From Oligoflexia bacterium (GTDB lineage Bacteria; Bdellovibrionota; UBA1018; CAIMNF01), in assembly GCA_903858975.1 (NCBI GenBank), contig CAIOKW010000349.1, positions 1 through 9,388 on the forward strand: 9,388 bases of DNA, written 5' to 3'. Under the pieces are notes generated by a model. The model was not told where the DNA came from. It did no database searches and worked only from the letters and a program-made list of their open reading frames with translations. This document shows, in pieces, positions 1 to 6,391 of this stretch; the stretch's first letter is position 1; every line of letters begins with the position of its first letter. The translations under genes and the position numbers were made by a program.

Positions 1-1089
1 ATCACTCAAGCGGTTACTGCAATCATTGCTCTAGGAGCAGTGGGTGGAGCAGTGATTGGATTAGTGACTGATTATTATACTTCTGCAAGCCCAGTCGCTC
101 GAATTGCTGAAGCATCGATCACTGGAGCAGGAACTAACCTGATTCGCGGTCTTGCTGTCGGTATGGAGTCTACTGCAATTCCAATGTTGGTGGTTGCTCT
201 CGTGGCCTTCCTTGCTAACAAATACCTAGGCCTTTACGGGATTGCGCTCTCAGCAGTGGGAATGCTCGGTGGAACCGCTGTCGTCATGACCGTTGATGCT
301 TACGGCCCGATTTCTGATAATGCCGGCGGAATTTCTGAGATGTCAGGTCTTGGAAAAGAAGTTCGCGACATTACCGATGAGCTCGATGCGGTTGGAAATA
401 CCACAGCGGCAATTGGTAAAGGTTTTGCGATCGGCTCTGCGATCCTGACCGTGCTTGCCCTTTTCTCTGCATTCAACATGGAAGTAAACCATGTACGCGA
501 AAGCTCAGGAATGGATAAGGTTTCTCTTGAAATCACTAACCCTAATATTTTAATTGGGATCTTAGTGGGATCGATTCTTCCTTTCTTGGTGGGTTCAACT
601 ACCATGCTTGCAGTAGGTCGTGCTGCGGGTGCAATTGTAGAAGAGATTCGCCGTCAATTTAAAGAAATTCCAGGATTGATGGAATTGAAGGCAGATCCAG
701 AACCGAAGAAAATTGTGGATATCGCAACTGCAGCTGCTCTGAGAGAAATGATTCTTCCAGGTCTCATTGCAGTACTTTCTCCAGTATTGGTAGGCTTCAC
801 TCTCGGTGCGGCAGCTCTTGCAGGACTTCTTGCGGGTGCGCTTGCAGTGGGTGCAACTCTTTCTCTCTATATGGCGAATGCCGGTGGAGCTTGGGATAAT
901 GCCAAGAAATATATCGAAAAGGGAAATCTTGCAGGTCACAAAAAAGGTGGCGAAGTTCATAAGAACGCCGTTGTCGGTGACATGGTTGGAGATCCATTCA
1001 AGGATACTTCAGGCCCAGGGATTGCAATTCTCATTAAAGTGATGAGCGTTGTGTCTCTCTTGATTGCTCCATTGATTGCAAAAATCTAA
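1..1089 (+). CDS. hppA: Membrane-bound ion-translocating pyrophosphatase, C-terminal part (5' end outside window)
   Basis: Hydrolyses PPi and couples it to pumping H+ (or Na+) across the cytoplasmic membrane. The frame is open from base 1 with no start, so only the last 362 codons are present; the family is usually about 660-780 aa. Visible signatures are the DAYGPISDNAGGISE block (window residues 99-113), GNTTAAIGKG (132-141), NAGGAWDNAKK, and GDMVGDPFKDTSGP near the C-terminus, with several hydrophobic helices between. In GNTTAAIGKG the residues after GNTT are A and, three further on, G. Potassium-independent members carry K and T there, so this looks like the K+-dependent subfamily. H+ versus Na+ cannot be decided because the TM6 determinant lies upstream. 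Oddities: TDYYT replaces the common TEYYT, and M replaces the usual T in GDTVGDP. The GTG at 40 is only an internal codon. A terminator follows directly. Confidence 0.96.
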   Translation: MTQAVTAIIALGAVGGAVIGLVTDYYTSASPVARIAEASITGAGTNLIRGLAVGMESTAIPMLVVALVAFLANKYLGLYGIALSAVGMLGGTAVVMTVDAYGPISDNAGGISEMSGLGKEVRDITDELDAVGNTTAAIGKGFAIGSAILTVLALFSAFNMEVNHVRESSGMDKVSLEITNPNILIGILVGSILPFLVGSTTMLAVGRAAGAIVEEIRRQFKEIPGLMELKADPEPKKIVDIATAAALREMILPGLIAVLSPVLVGFTLGAAALAGLLAGALAVGATLSLYMANAGGAWDNAKKYIEKGNLAGHKKGGEVHKNAVVGDMVGDPFKDTSGPGIAILIKVMSVVSLLIAPLIAKI

Positions 1090-1113
1090 GCTTACTTAAT
1101 AAATAAATCGAAG

Positions 1114-1149
1114 AGGGCTCAGGAAGATTTCCTGGGCCCTTTTTATTTT
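1114..1149 (+). terminator. Intrinsic terminator of hppA
   Basis: A 12-bp stem (1114-1125 with 1129-1140, one G-U pair) with a 3-nt loop GAT is followed by TTTTATTTT. It begins 24 nt after the hppA stop. Its T-tract overlaps the last codons of the convergent sua5 gene. On the other strand the stem is followed by a looser T-rich stretch, so it may also stop sua5 transcripts, less strongly. Confidence 0.88.
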
Positions 1150-2240
1150 CTAAGGGGTTTATTAATGCTGGCGCGATTTAAGCGGTCTGCAATCGCAGCC
1201 GCAAGTCCAGAAGAGTGCTCGGTGGGTAGATCGGCCACAATGAAATGGATGTCTTCTCGCTCATCGAGCTTTCTCATCTCTGAAAAAAGATTTTGTGCGG
1301 CTTCATCGAGAGAGGAGCTTGAAGAAAGCACGTGAACTTCCCCATTGAGAGCGGCAATCAATTCGGATGGAATCGGACCCTGGCTCAAGAATGCAGCTTT
1401 ACCGCTAAGATTCGCCACTTTGATTTGTACAGGGAGGTCCTTTGCGAGATCAAAGGGTTCCGGAATCAAGAGGAGAGGCTTCTTCGGAGCGTAATGCTGA
1501 TCAAGCATCCCAGGGGCAAGCTGGGCTTGGTTTTGTTCTCCGAGAGTCTGCTGAACGCCTACGGGAACCTGAAAGTATTCTTCAAGTTCGACCTTAGAAA
1601 CTTTACCTGGTCGAAGCAGAGTGATCTTTAGAGGATTTAAAATAGAAATGATGGATGACTCAACTCCGACGGAGCATGGCCCGCCATCCAGAATTCCTGC
1701 GATGCGATTTTGAAGCTCTGCTTTTACGTGTTCCGCAGTGGTGGGTGAAATGCGACCAAAACGATTTGCGCTCGGGGCCGCGAGTGGAAATGAAATTTGG
1801 CGGAGAACCGCCTGAAACAAAGGATGAGACGGCATTCGAATTCCGACGGTACTTTGTCCACTCGTGACCGCACCTGGAATTCGTGAACCGCGGGGAAGCA
1901 CATAAGTTAAAGGACCTGGCCAAAAATGAGACATGGATTTTTCAATGCTCTCTTTGTGCGGCCAGGTGAGAATACTGGAATCAAGGATTCCCTGGTTGAC
2001 GAGGGCTTTTAGGGGGCCATTTGGATGCTTTAAAATCTCACTGCTCACATGAACAATGAGAGGGTCGAAGGAGGGGCGCTCTTTTGCTGCAAAAATCTTG
2101 TGAACACTGGACTCGAGAGTCGCGTCTCCAGCAAGCCCATAAACCGTTTCAGTGGGCAAAGCGACGACCTCGCCATTGGCAAGAAGGTCTGCTGCGGATT
2201 TCACCCCAGCGCTATCAGCCTTTAAAAACAAGGTATTCAA
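1143..2240 (-). CDS. sua5: L-threonylcarbamoyladenylate synthase, long Sua5 form
   Basis: Makes threonylcarbamoyl-AMP from threonine, bicarbonate and ATP, the first step of the universal tRNA t6A37 modification, in the cytoplasm. The YrdC domain spans about residues 5-212, with ALPTETVYGLAGDA (27-40), AAKERP then PLIVHV (51-65), FWPGPLTYVLP, GIRMPSHP, APSANRFGRISPT (155-167) and GGPCSVGVESSI (186-197). The linker APGMLDQHYAPK (242-253), typical of Sua5 and absent from short TsaC, leads to a C-terminal Sua5 domain of about 110 residues; 365 aa is normal for this form. The start is TTG at 2240: it has a good Shine-Dalgarno and no in-frame ATG lies near. The TTG overlaps the murF stop (TTGA), implying translational coupling. 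The N-terminus matches the family, which supports the start. Confidence 0.95.
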   Translation of the reverse strand: MNTLFLKADSAGVKSAADLLANGEVVALPTETVYGLAGDATLESSVHKIFAAKERPSFDPLIVHVSSEILKHPNGPLKALVNQGILDSSILTWPHKESIEKSMSHFWPGPLTYVLPRGSRIPGAVTSGQSTVGIRMPSHPLFQAVLRQISFPLAAPSANRFGRISPTTAEHVKAELQNRIAGILDGGPCSVGVESSIISILNPLKITLLRPGKVSKVELEEYFQVPVGVQQTLGEQNQAQLAPGMLDQHYAPKKPLLLIPEPFDLAKDLPVQIKVANLSGKAAFLSQGPIPSELIAALNGEVHVLSSSSSLDEAAQNLFSEMRKLDEREDIHFIVADLPTEHSSGLAAAIADRLNRASINKPLRK

Positions 2241-3631
2241 TTCTGTTCACCTTCATGCAACAGGGCCTTCAGGACTTTCTCCATTTTCATTCCCCGTGAA
2301 CCTTTGATGAGAACTTGGGCTCCGGGTTGAAGAGATGAGCGCATGGATTGGGTCAATTCATCGTGAGATTCAAAGTGAGCACTATTTTGAAAACCCTTCA
2401 TTCTTAACTCCGAATCGAGCCATTTCATTCGGGGTCCATAAAGCCAGACGTGAGTCACACCGAGCTTCATGATCGACTGAGCCATGGAGCGATGAAACTG
2501 CTCTTCGTTTTCTCCGAGTTCAAGCATATCGCCGAGTGCTGCGTGATAGGCAGGAGCTCCCTTTTCTGAGGTGAGGAGTTTCAAGGCTGCATCGAGGGAA
2601 GTGGGGTTTGAATTATAATAATCTCCAATCACTCGAATTTGACGAGGGAGTTGATAAACCTCAGTCCTTCCGTATGCGGTTTTGAAGGTTTGCAATCCAG
2701 TCATGATTTCATCCACTGAGAGTTTGAAGAATTGGCTCAGGGTAATCGCTGCAAGCAGATTGTGAGCATGATGCTCACCGGGAAGCGGGCATTGAAATGT
2801 GGCCTCAATCCCAGGACCTTTTACGGAAAGTTCGTGCTTCTGGCTGGAATAAGTACCGAGATACTCTGGTTGATCAGTTGAGCTCAGGGAATAGGACTTA
2901 GATATTGTTTTTGAAATCTTGCTCGAGTGGCGTTTTACCCATTGTGAAACGAATACGTCTGAGAGGTTCAGTGCGATCGGAATTTGATGTTGAAGGGAAT
3001 AATCGTAGGCTTTTAACTCTTCTTCAGCTGCGATTTCAACAGTCTTCAGTTGATGAAGATGCTCGGGGCCGTTTTTAGTGAGGATAGCATGAGTGGGTTC
3101 GACTAGAGCCAAGTGTTGGTCCATTGCCCCAATTTCATCAATTCCAATTTCAATGATCGCGATTTCCGTTTCAGGCTTGAGTTGAAGAAGGGTGATCGGA
3201 ATTCCGAGAAAGCCATTTTGGCTCCCTTCGGTTTTCATAACGTGAGTGTATTTTCCTTGAAGGAGGCTTCCGAGTAACTCCTTCGTGGTGGTTTTTCCGA
3301 CAGCCCCCACGACAGCAATCATGGGAATTGAAAATGCTTTACGGTAAGTATGTGCAAGCTTCCTGATGGCATCTAGAGTGGAGGGAACCTGGAAAAAGGA
3401 TCCATTAGGGTTTGTTCCTGGGTGCTCGCTGATGATCGCGGTAGCCCCTTGTGAAATCGCTTGAGGAATGAAGGAGTGCCCATCGAGAGAGTCACCTTTA
3501 ATGGCAATAAATACAGATCCTGGCTTTGCAGACCTTGAGTCCGTGGTGATCTCGAGAATTTTTTGAGAAGCCCCAAGATGACCAAGGCCGAGGATTTCTG
3601 AGATTTTAAGCGTATTCCATTGGAAGTTCAT
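2237..3631 (-). CDS. murF: UDP-N-acetylmuramoyl-tripeptide--D-alanyl-D-alanine ligase
   Basis: ATP-dependent ligase adding D-Ala-D-Ala to the UDP-MurNAc-tripeptide, the last cytoplasmic step of peptidoglycan precursor synthesis. At 464 aa it is of normal length. The N-terminal substrate domain includes TDSRSAKPGSVFIAIKG (30-46). The Mur ligase ATP domain has the P-loop GAVGKTTTKE (109-118). C-terminal signatures are YGRTE, DYYNSNPTSLDAAL (337-350), LGDMLELGENEEQFH (366-380) and VLIKGSRGMKME (440-451). Two motifs are off-consensus: the P-loop has GAV where GSN or GSV is usual, and the central block reads EIGIDEIGAMDQH then TKNGPEHLH instead of the common E-G-x-GEI and TNIG-x-AHL. The ATG at 3631 has only AGAGGG one base before it; an upstream in-frame ATG is closed by a TAG. 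The gene begins 31 nt past an intrinsic terminator and overlaps sua5. Confidence 0.95.
   Translation of the reverse strand: MNFQWNTLKISEILGLGHLGASQKILEITTDSRSAKPGSVFIAIKGDSLDGHSFIPQAISQGATAIISEHPGTNPNGSFFQVPSTLDAIRKLAHTYRKAFSIPMIAVVGAVGKTTTKELLGSLLQGKYTHVMKTEGSQNGFLGIPITLLQLKPETEIAIIEIGIDEIGAMDQHLALVEPTHAILTKNGPEHLHQLKTVEIAAEEELKAYDYSLQHQIPIALNLSDVFVSQWVKRHSSKISKTISKSYSLSSTDQPEYLGTYSSQKHELSVKGPGIEATFQCPLPGEHHAHNLLAAITLSQFFKLSVDEIMTGLQTFKTAYGRTEVYQLPRQIRVIGDYYNSNPTSLDAALKLLTSEKGAPAYHAALGDMLELGENEEQFHRSMAQSIMKLGVTHVWLYGPRMKWLDSELRMKGFQNSAHFESHDELTQSMRSSLQPGAQVLIKGSRGMKMEKVLKALLHEGEQN
2247..2253 (-). promoter_or_regulatory. Shine-Dalgarno deciding the TTG start of sua5
   Basis: AAGGTGA lies 6 nt before the TTG at 2240, inside the last codons of murF. 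It supports a non-ATG start and coupled translation with murF. Confidence 0.75.
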
Positions 3632-3638
3632 GCCCTCT

Positions 3639-3647
3639 AGTATCGCA
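3639..3647 (-). promoter_or_regulatory. Possible extended -10 element for murF
   Basis: TGC-GATACT on the minus strand fits TGn plus a 4/6 match to TATAAT. It ends 7 nt before the murF ATG, so a transcript from it would start at or next to the start codon. No convincing -35 is seen. The 31-nt gap after the terminator leaves little room for any other promoter. This is inferred from spacing. Confidence 0.3.
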
Positions 3648-3657
3648 TCGGAGGCAT

Positions 3658-3697
3658 AAAATAAAAACCCCCCGATAGAAACTATCGAGGGGTTTTT
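3658..3697 (-). terminator. Intrinsic terminator between the DsbA-like gene and murF
   Basis: A 16-bp stem with one C-A mismatch (3663-3678 with 3682-3697) has a 3-nt loop. On the minus strand it continues into TTTTTATTTT. It sits 24 nt after the stop of the DsbA-like lipoprotein gene and 31 nt before the murF start, so it separates them or acts as a partial barrier. The arms end in five A/T pairs, so it also resembles a terminator on the plus strand, where no gene needs one. Confidence 0.88.
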
Positions 3698-3720
3698 GCA
3701 GTTTTAAATTGAAGTTGAGC

Positions 3721-4782
3721 TTATTTAGCTGCTTCGAGTTCTTCGTCGATTACTTCTGAGAATTGTTCAACTGGAAGTGCTCCGCTTAAGAGTTGTCCAT
3801 TCACGAAGAAAGTAGGAGTAGAGCGTACGCCGAGTTTCTCGCCGTAAGTCATGTCTTTCTTTACGAAATCAGCATATTTCTTAGCATCCATACATTCTTT
3901 GAATTTCTTCTCATCTGCGCCAGACGCTTTTGCGTGTTTAACAAGGTTTTCAGAATCCAATTTGTCTTGAGCTGCGAAAGCGATGTCATGGAATTTCCAG
4001 AACTTATCTTTCCCTTGCTCGTAAACACACATAGACGCTTCTGCTGCAGGCTCAGCATCTTTATGCATTGGAAGTGGGAATTGCTTGAAAGCGATCTTGA
4101 TCTTGTTTCCGTATTTCTTTTTGATTTCGCTTACAGTTTTAGCTGCGCGACCACAGAAAGGACATTGGAAGTCAGAGAAAATAATCACAGATACTTTTGC
4201 GTTTTCGCCACCAGCAATTGGAGCTTCGCCAATATCTACTTGAATGTTTGACTTAGGCTTCTTGAAGTAAACTTCAACAGGTGAACCCTTAGTGAGTTTA
4301 GCAACTGCTGATTGAATGGTTTCTTCACGCTTTTGCTCTTTCATGTAAGAGAAAATGCGCTCTTTCACTTGATCATTGATATTGCTCTCAGGGATGTTCT
4401 TTTCTTTTACGAATTTCTTGTATTCAGCATCAGAAATTTTGATTTCGCCCTTGAGGAGTTTCTTACCAATATACTCTTCAGCATTCGCCATTCCGTTTTT
4501 CTTCGCTTCTGCGCCAAGAACGCGATCGCTGATGAGTTTATTCAACTGGTTCATTTTTAGATCGTACTCTTGCTTTTTGATTTGCATGAGTTCGAGTTGG
4601 GCATCGCCCACCAGTTGTTCTTCGGTGATTTCTTCGCCATTGATTTTTGCAACCACTCCTGGTTTAGGAGCGTCTTTAAAAACCATACTAATCTTTGCTT
4701 TAGCACTCTCGGTACATGCAACCATTGCCACTGCGGCCAATAGTGATGCGCTGAGTACACTGAGTGTACGTTTGTTGTTCAT
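3721..4782 (-). CDS. SurA-N-like / DsbA-like thioredoxin-fold lipoprotein
   Basis: Predicted extracytoplasmic thiol oxidoreductase or isomerase, 353 aa. Residues 1-22 are a basic then hydrophobic signal; C23 in AMVAC is a probable lipobox cysteine, with M at -3 a little unusual, and an AKA signal-peptidase-I site at 27-29 is an alternative. Residues about 42-165 (from VVAKINGEEIT) are a charged helical region resembling the SurA/parvulin chaperone N-domain, with no PPIase domain. Residues about 185-350 are a thioredoxin/DsbA domain with CPFC at 207-210 and a cis-proline at STPTFFVNG (P323). C252 and C297 may form a second, structural disulfide, as in related DsbA-type proteins. AAAGGA lies 9 nt before the ATG. 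It lies 45 nt downstream of kdsD and ends at a strong terminator. The client protein and the redox direction cannot be told from sequence. Confidence 0.88.
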   Translation of the reverse strand: MNNKRTLSVLSASLLAAVAMVACTESAKAKISMVFKDAPKPGVVAKINGEEITEEQLVGDAQLELMQIKKQEYDLKMNQLNKLISDRVLGAEAKKNGMANAEEYIGKKLLKGEIKISDAEYKKFVKEKNIPESNINDQVKERIFSYMKEQKREETIQSAVAKLTKGSPVEVYFKKPKSNIQVDIGEAPIAGGENAKVSVIIFSDFQCPFCGRAAKTVSEIKKKYGNKIKIAFKQFPLPMHKDAEPAAEASMCVYEQGKDKFWKFHDIAFAAQDKLDSENLVKHAKASGADEKKFKECMDAKKYADFVKKDMTYGEKLGVRSTPTFFVNGQLLSGALPVEQFSEVIDEELEAAK

Positions 4783-4791
4783 TTTGCTTCG

Positions 4792-4797
4792 TCCTTT
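4792..4797 (-). promoter_or_regulatory. Shine-Dalgarno of the DsbA-like gene
   Basis: AAAGGA with a 9-nt spacer to the ATG at 4782 supports the chosen start. The signal peptide begins right there. Confidence 0.7.
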
Positions 4798-4804
4798 CGT
4801 AGCG

Positions 4805-4833
4805 TTATAAGCCTAAGGGTAACGCACCTAAAA
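4805..4833 (-). promoter_or_regulatory. Weak candidate promoter for the DsbA-like gene
   Basis: TTATAA at 4805-4810 lies 17 bp downstream of TTTTAG at 4828-4833, which overlaps the kdsD stop. The -35 is poor. No terminator separates kdsD from this gene, so read-through from kdsD is equally possible. A 6-bp inverted repeat GCGTTA/TAACGC (4802-4807 and 4820-4825) flanks the -10. Confidence 0.3.
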
Positions 4834-5811
4834 GGTTTGTACAAGATCATGAATGCGGAGAAGTCCTAACGCATTGCCATGTTGATCAATCACTGGAAGG
4901 ACACTAATTTGACTCTCACGTTCTTCCATGAGGCGGAGAGCGTCGTAGGCCAAAGCCTGATCCAAAATCGTGATGGGTGAGGGGGTCATGATTGCTTCGG
5001 CGGTCAAATCGAAGAATTTTTCACGTAACCTCAAGGCACGCCTAATGTCACCATCGGTAATAATTCCTTTGAGTCGAGTTCCCTCACACACTAAAACCGC
5101 CCCCAGTTTTTTCTCGGTGGAGAGCGTTAAAACCTCATCCATGGTCCCCTCGGGATGAATCACGGGTGACGTTGGAATCGGGTGCATGAGATCGCGCACT
5201 TGAAGTTGGAGTCGCTTTCCCAGTGATCCACCCGGATGGTTTTTCGCAAAATCTTGAGCGGTAAATCCGCGAGCCTGCATGAGTGCCATGGCTAGCGCAT
5301 CACCAATAGCGAGGGTGAGTGTGGTGCTGGAGGTGGGGGCGAGATTATGAGAGCACGCTTCCTCATCAACGGAGCAATCGAGCACCCATTTACTTTTTGA
5401 AGCGAGTTTTGAGTTCAAGTTACCCGTGAGTGCAATCACCGGGGCTCCTCGTTTTTCAAAGTACGGGAGGAGCGTGACCACCTCTTCGGTGTTGCCGGTG
5501 TAACTAATGGCAATCACCACGTCGTGACTTCCAACAACACCGAGATCCCCATGTAGCGCTTCAGTCGGGTGAACATAGAGCGAGGGGGTGCCGGTGCTGG
5601 AAAGGGTCGCAGAGATTTTGGCTGCAATTTTACCTGATTTTCCAAGTCCAAGGACCAGGACCTTCCCGCCCTTTTGGGTTTGTTCCATGATGAGTTCAAT
5701 AGCGGAGGTAATCGTGCGCTGCTGATCGGGACTCGATTCAAACCGACTGAGTGAAGTTTCAATTGCCTTCGATTCTAGCCGAAGAACACGGCAAAATTCT
5801 TTAAAGCTCAT
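4828..5811 (-). CDS. kdsD: D-arabinose 5-phosphate isomerase (KdsD/KpsF family)
   Basis: Converts D-ribulose 5-phosphate to D-arabinose 5-phosphate, the first committed step to KDO of lipopolysaccharide, in the cytoplasm. The 327 aa match the family length. A SIS sugar-isomerase domain (about 30-200) has GLGKSGKIAAKISATLSSTG (55-74), HPTEALHGDLG (81-91), AISYTGNTEE, NLAPTSSTT (156-164) and FAKNHPGGSLGKR (188-200). The candidate catalytic histidines are H88 and H192. Two CBS domains follow (about 204-262 and 270-327), including LKGIITDGDIRRAL and GLLRIHDL. The ATG at 5811 fits the family N-terminus, but there is no Shine-Dalgarno before it. It is divergent from the lipoprotein at 5835 with only 23 bp between start codons. 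No terminator follows it before the DsbA-like gene 45 nt away. Confidence 0.96.
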   Translation of the reverse strand: MSFKEFCRVLRLESKAIETSLSRFESSPDQQRTITSAIELIMEQTQKGGKVLVLGLGKSGKIAAKISATLSSTGTPSLYVHPTEALHGDLGVVGSHDVVIAISYTGNTEEVVTLLPYFEKRGAPVIALTGNLNSKLASKSKWVLDCSVDEEACSHNLAPTSSTTLTLAIGDALAMALMQARGFTAQDFAKNHPGGSLGKRLQLQVRDLMHPIPTSPVIHPEGTMDEVLTLSTEKKLGAVLVCEGTRLKGIITDGDIRRALRLREKFFDLTAEAIMTPSPITILDQALAYDALRLMEERESQISVLPVIDQHGNALGLLRIHDLVQTF

Positions 5812-5817
5812 GGACTT

Positions 5818-5827
5818 ATGTTACACT
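5818..5827. promoter_or_regulatory. Overlapping divergent -10-like elements (kdsD and the 5835 lipoprotein)
   Basis: On the plus strand TATG-T-TACACT (extended -10; hexamer 5822-5827) ends 7 nt before the ATG at 5835. On the minus strand TAACAT (5818-5823) ends 6 nt before the kdsD ATG at 5811. Neither has a good -35. An alternative -10 for kdsD, TACAAT, lies inside the lipoprotein gene at 5862-5867 (minus strand), also without a clear -35. The plus-strand element is the stronger of the two. Confidence 0.4.
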
Positions 5828-5834
5828 AAAAATC

Positions 5835-6368
5835 ATGAATCGCGCCGTAAAACTTTTATGTATTGTAATGCTTTTATCTTCCTGCATGTCGGCCTATAAA
5901 AAATCGGTTGGGGGAGATGCCGATCGAATTTTTACTAAGATTTACATAAGCGAATATACCTTGGCATGGGAATCGGCAGTGGATGCTTTGAAGGCTTCTC
6001 CCATGGACATCGTCAACCGAGAAAATGGAACACTCCAAACCAAGTGGATTGATAATACGGCTGAACGTAACTTAATTGATTCTGCGGGGTCAGTGAGCTC
6101 TTACATTAAGGCTCAGTACCGGTTCAGAGTGAGTCTTGCAAAAGGGTTCTATGATGGAAAACCCTCAGTAAAGGTGAGTGTTCAAAAGGAACAGCAGATT
6201 CAGCGGGATGTGCTGGAAGGGTATATCAATCAAGAGTCTGATGGAATTCAAGAGAACTCTTTGCTCTATCGAATTGGCAAAGTGATTGATTATCGAAAAC
6301 GAATTCAGGATTTGGAAAATCAGAAGCTCAAGCGACAGCTCGAGAATGCAGCCCAGGATTCTAAGTAG
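5835..6368 (+). CDS. Small predicted lipoprotein, BamC/DUF3576-like flavour
   Basis: 177 aa, function not recognised. Residues 1-16 are a short basic/hydrophobic signal ending LLSSC, a canonical lipobox with C17 as the lipidated residue. M18 at +2 gives no inner-membrane retention signal by the E. coli rule, so it is probably outer-membrane attached. Residues about 40-125 read as an alpha/beta domain: TLAWESAVDALKASPMDIVN, then NGTLQTKWID, then a YRFRVSLAKGF strand and KPSVKVSVQKEQQ. The order helix, G-x-x-x-T-x-W turn, strands recalls BamC/NlpB and DUF3576 lipoproteins, but this is a visual likeness only. Residues about 148-177 are a charged helix or short coiled coil (KRIQDLENQKLKRQLE). There is no Shine-Dalgarno before the ATG. 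It is convergent with the membrane coiled-coil gene, 13 nt apart. Confidence 0.82.
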   Translation: MNRAVKLLCIVMLLSSCMSAYKKSVGGDADRIFTKIYISEYTLAWESAVDALKASPMDIVNRENGTLQTKWIDNTAERNLIDSAGSVSSYIKAQYRFRVSLAKGFYDGKPSVKVSVQKEQQIQRDVLEGYINQESDGIQENSLLYRIGKVIDYRKRIQDLENQKLKRQLENAAQDSK

Positions 6369-6391
6369 CCGAAATGGCCCACTAAGAATTC
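6356..6391. terminator. Imperfect hairpin spanning both convergent stop codons
   Basis: The left arm 6356-6370 pairs with the right arm 6376-6391 around loop GAAAT, with two mismatches, one bulge and one G-U pair. It covers the stop of the lipoprotein gene (6366-6368) and the stop of the opposite gene (6382-6384). No T-tract follows on either strand, so it is a weak terminator candidate or an mRNA 3'-end stabiliser. Confidence 0.35.

Noticed and set aside
595..960. 121-codon minus-strand frame inside hppA
   Set aside because: Shadow of hppA with Cys/His-rich random composition; all hppA motifs lie in the plus frame.
3793..4251. 152-codon open frame on the plus strand
   Set aside because: Antisense to the well-supported DsbA-like gene; its Phe/Ser/Cys-rich translation looks like the reverse reading of Lys/Glu codons and it has no family features.
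4802..4825. GCGTTA/TAACGC inverted repeat as an operator or terminator
   Set aside because: Only 6 bp with a 12-nt loop and no T-tract; kept only as a note with the weak promoter.
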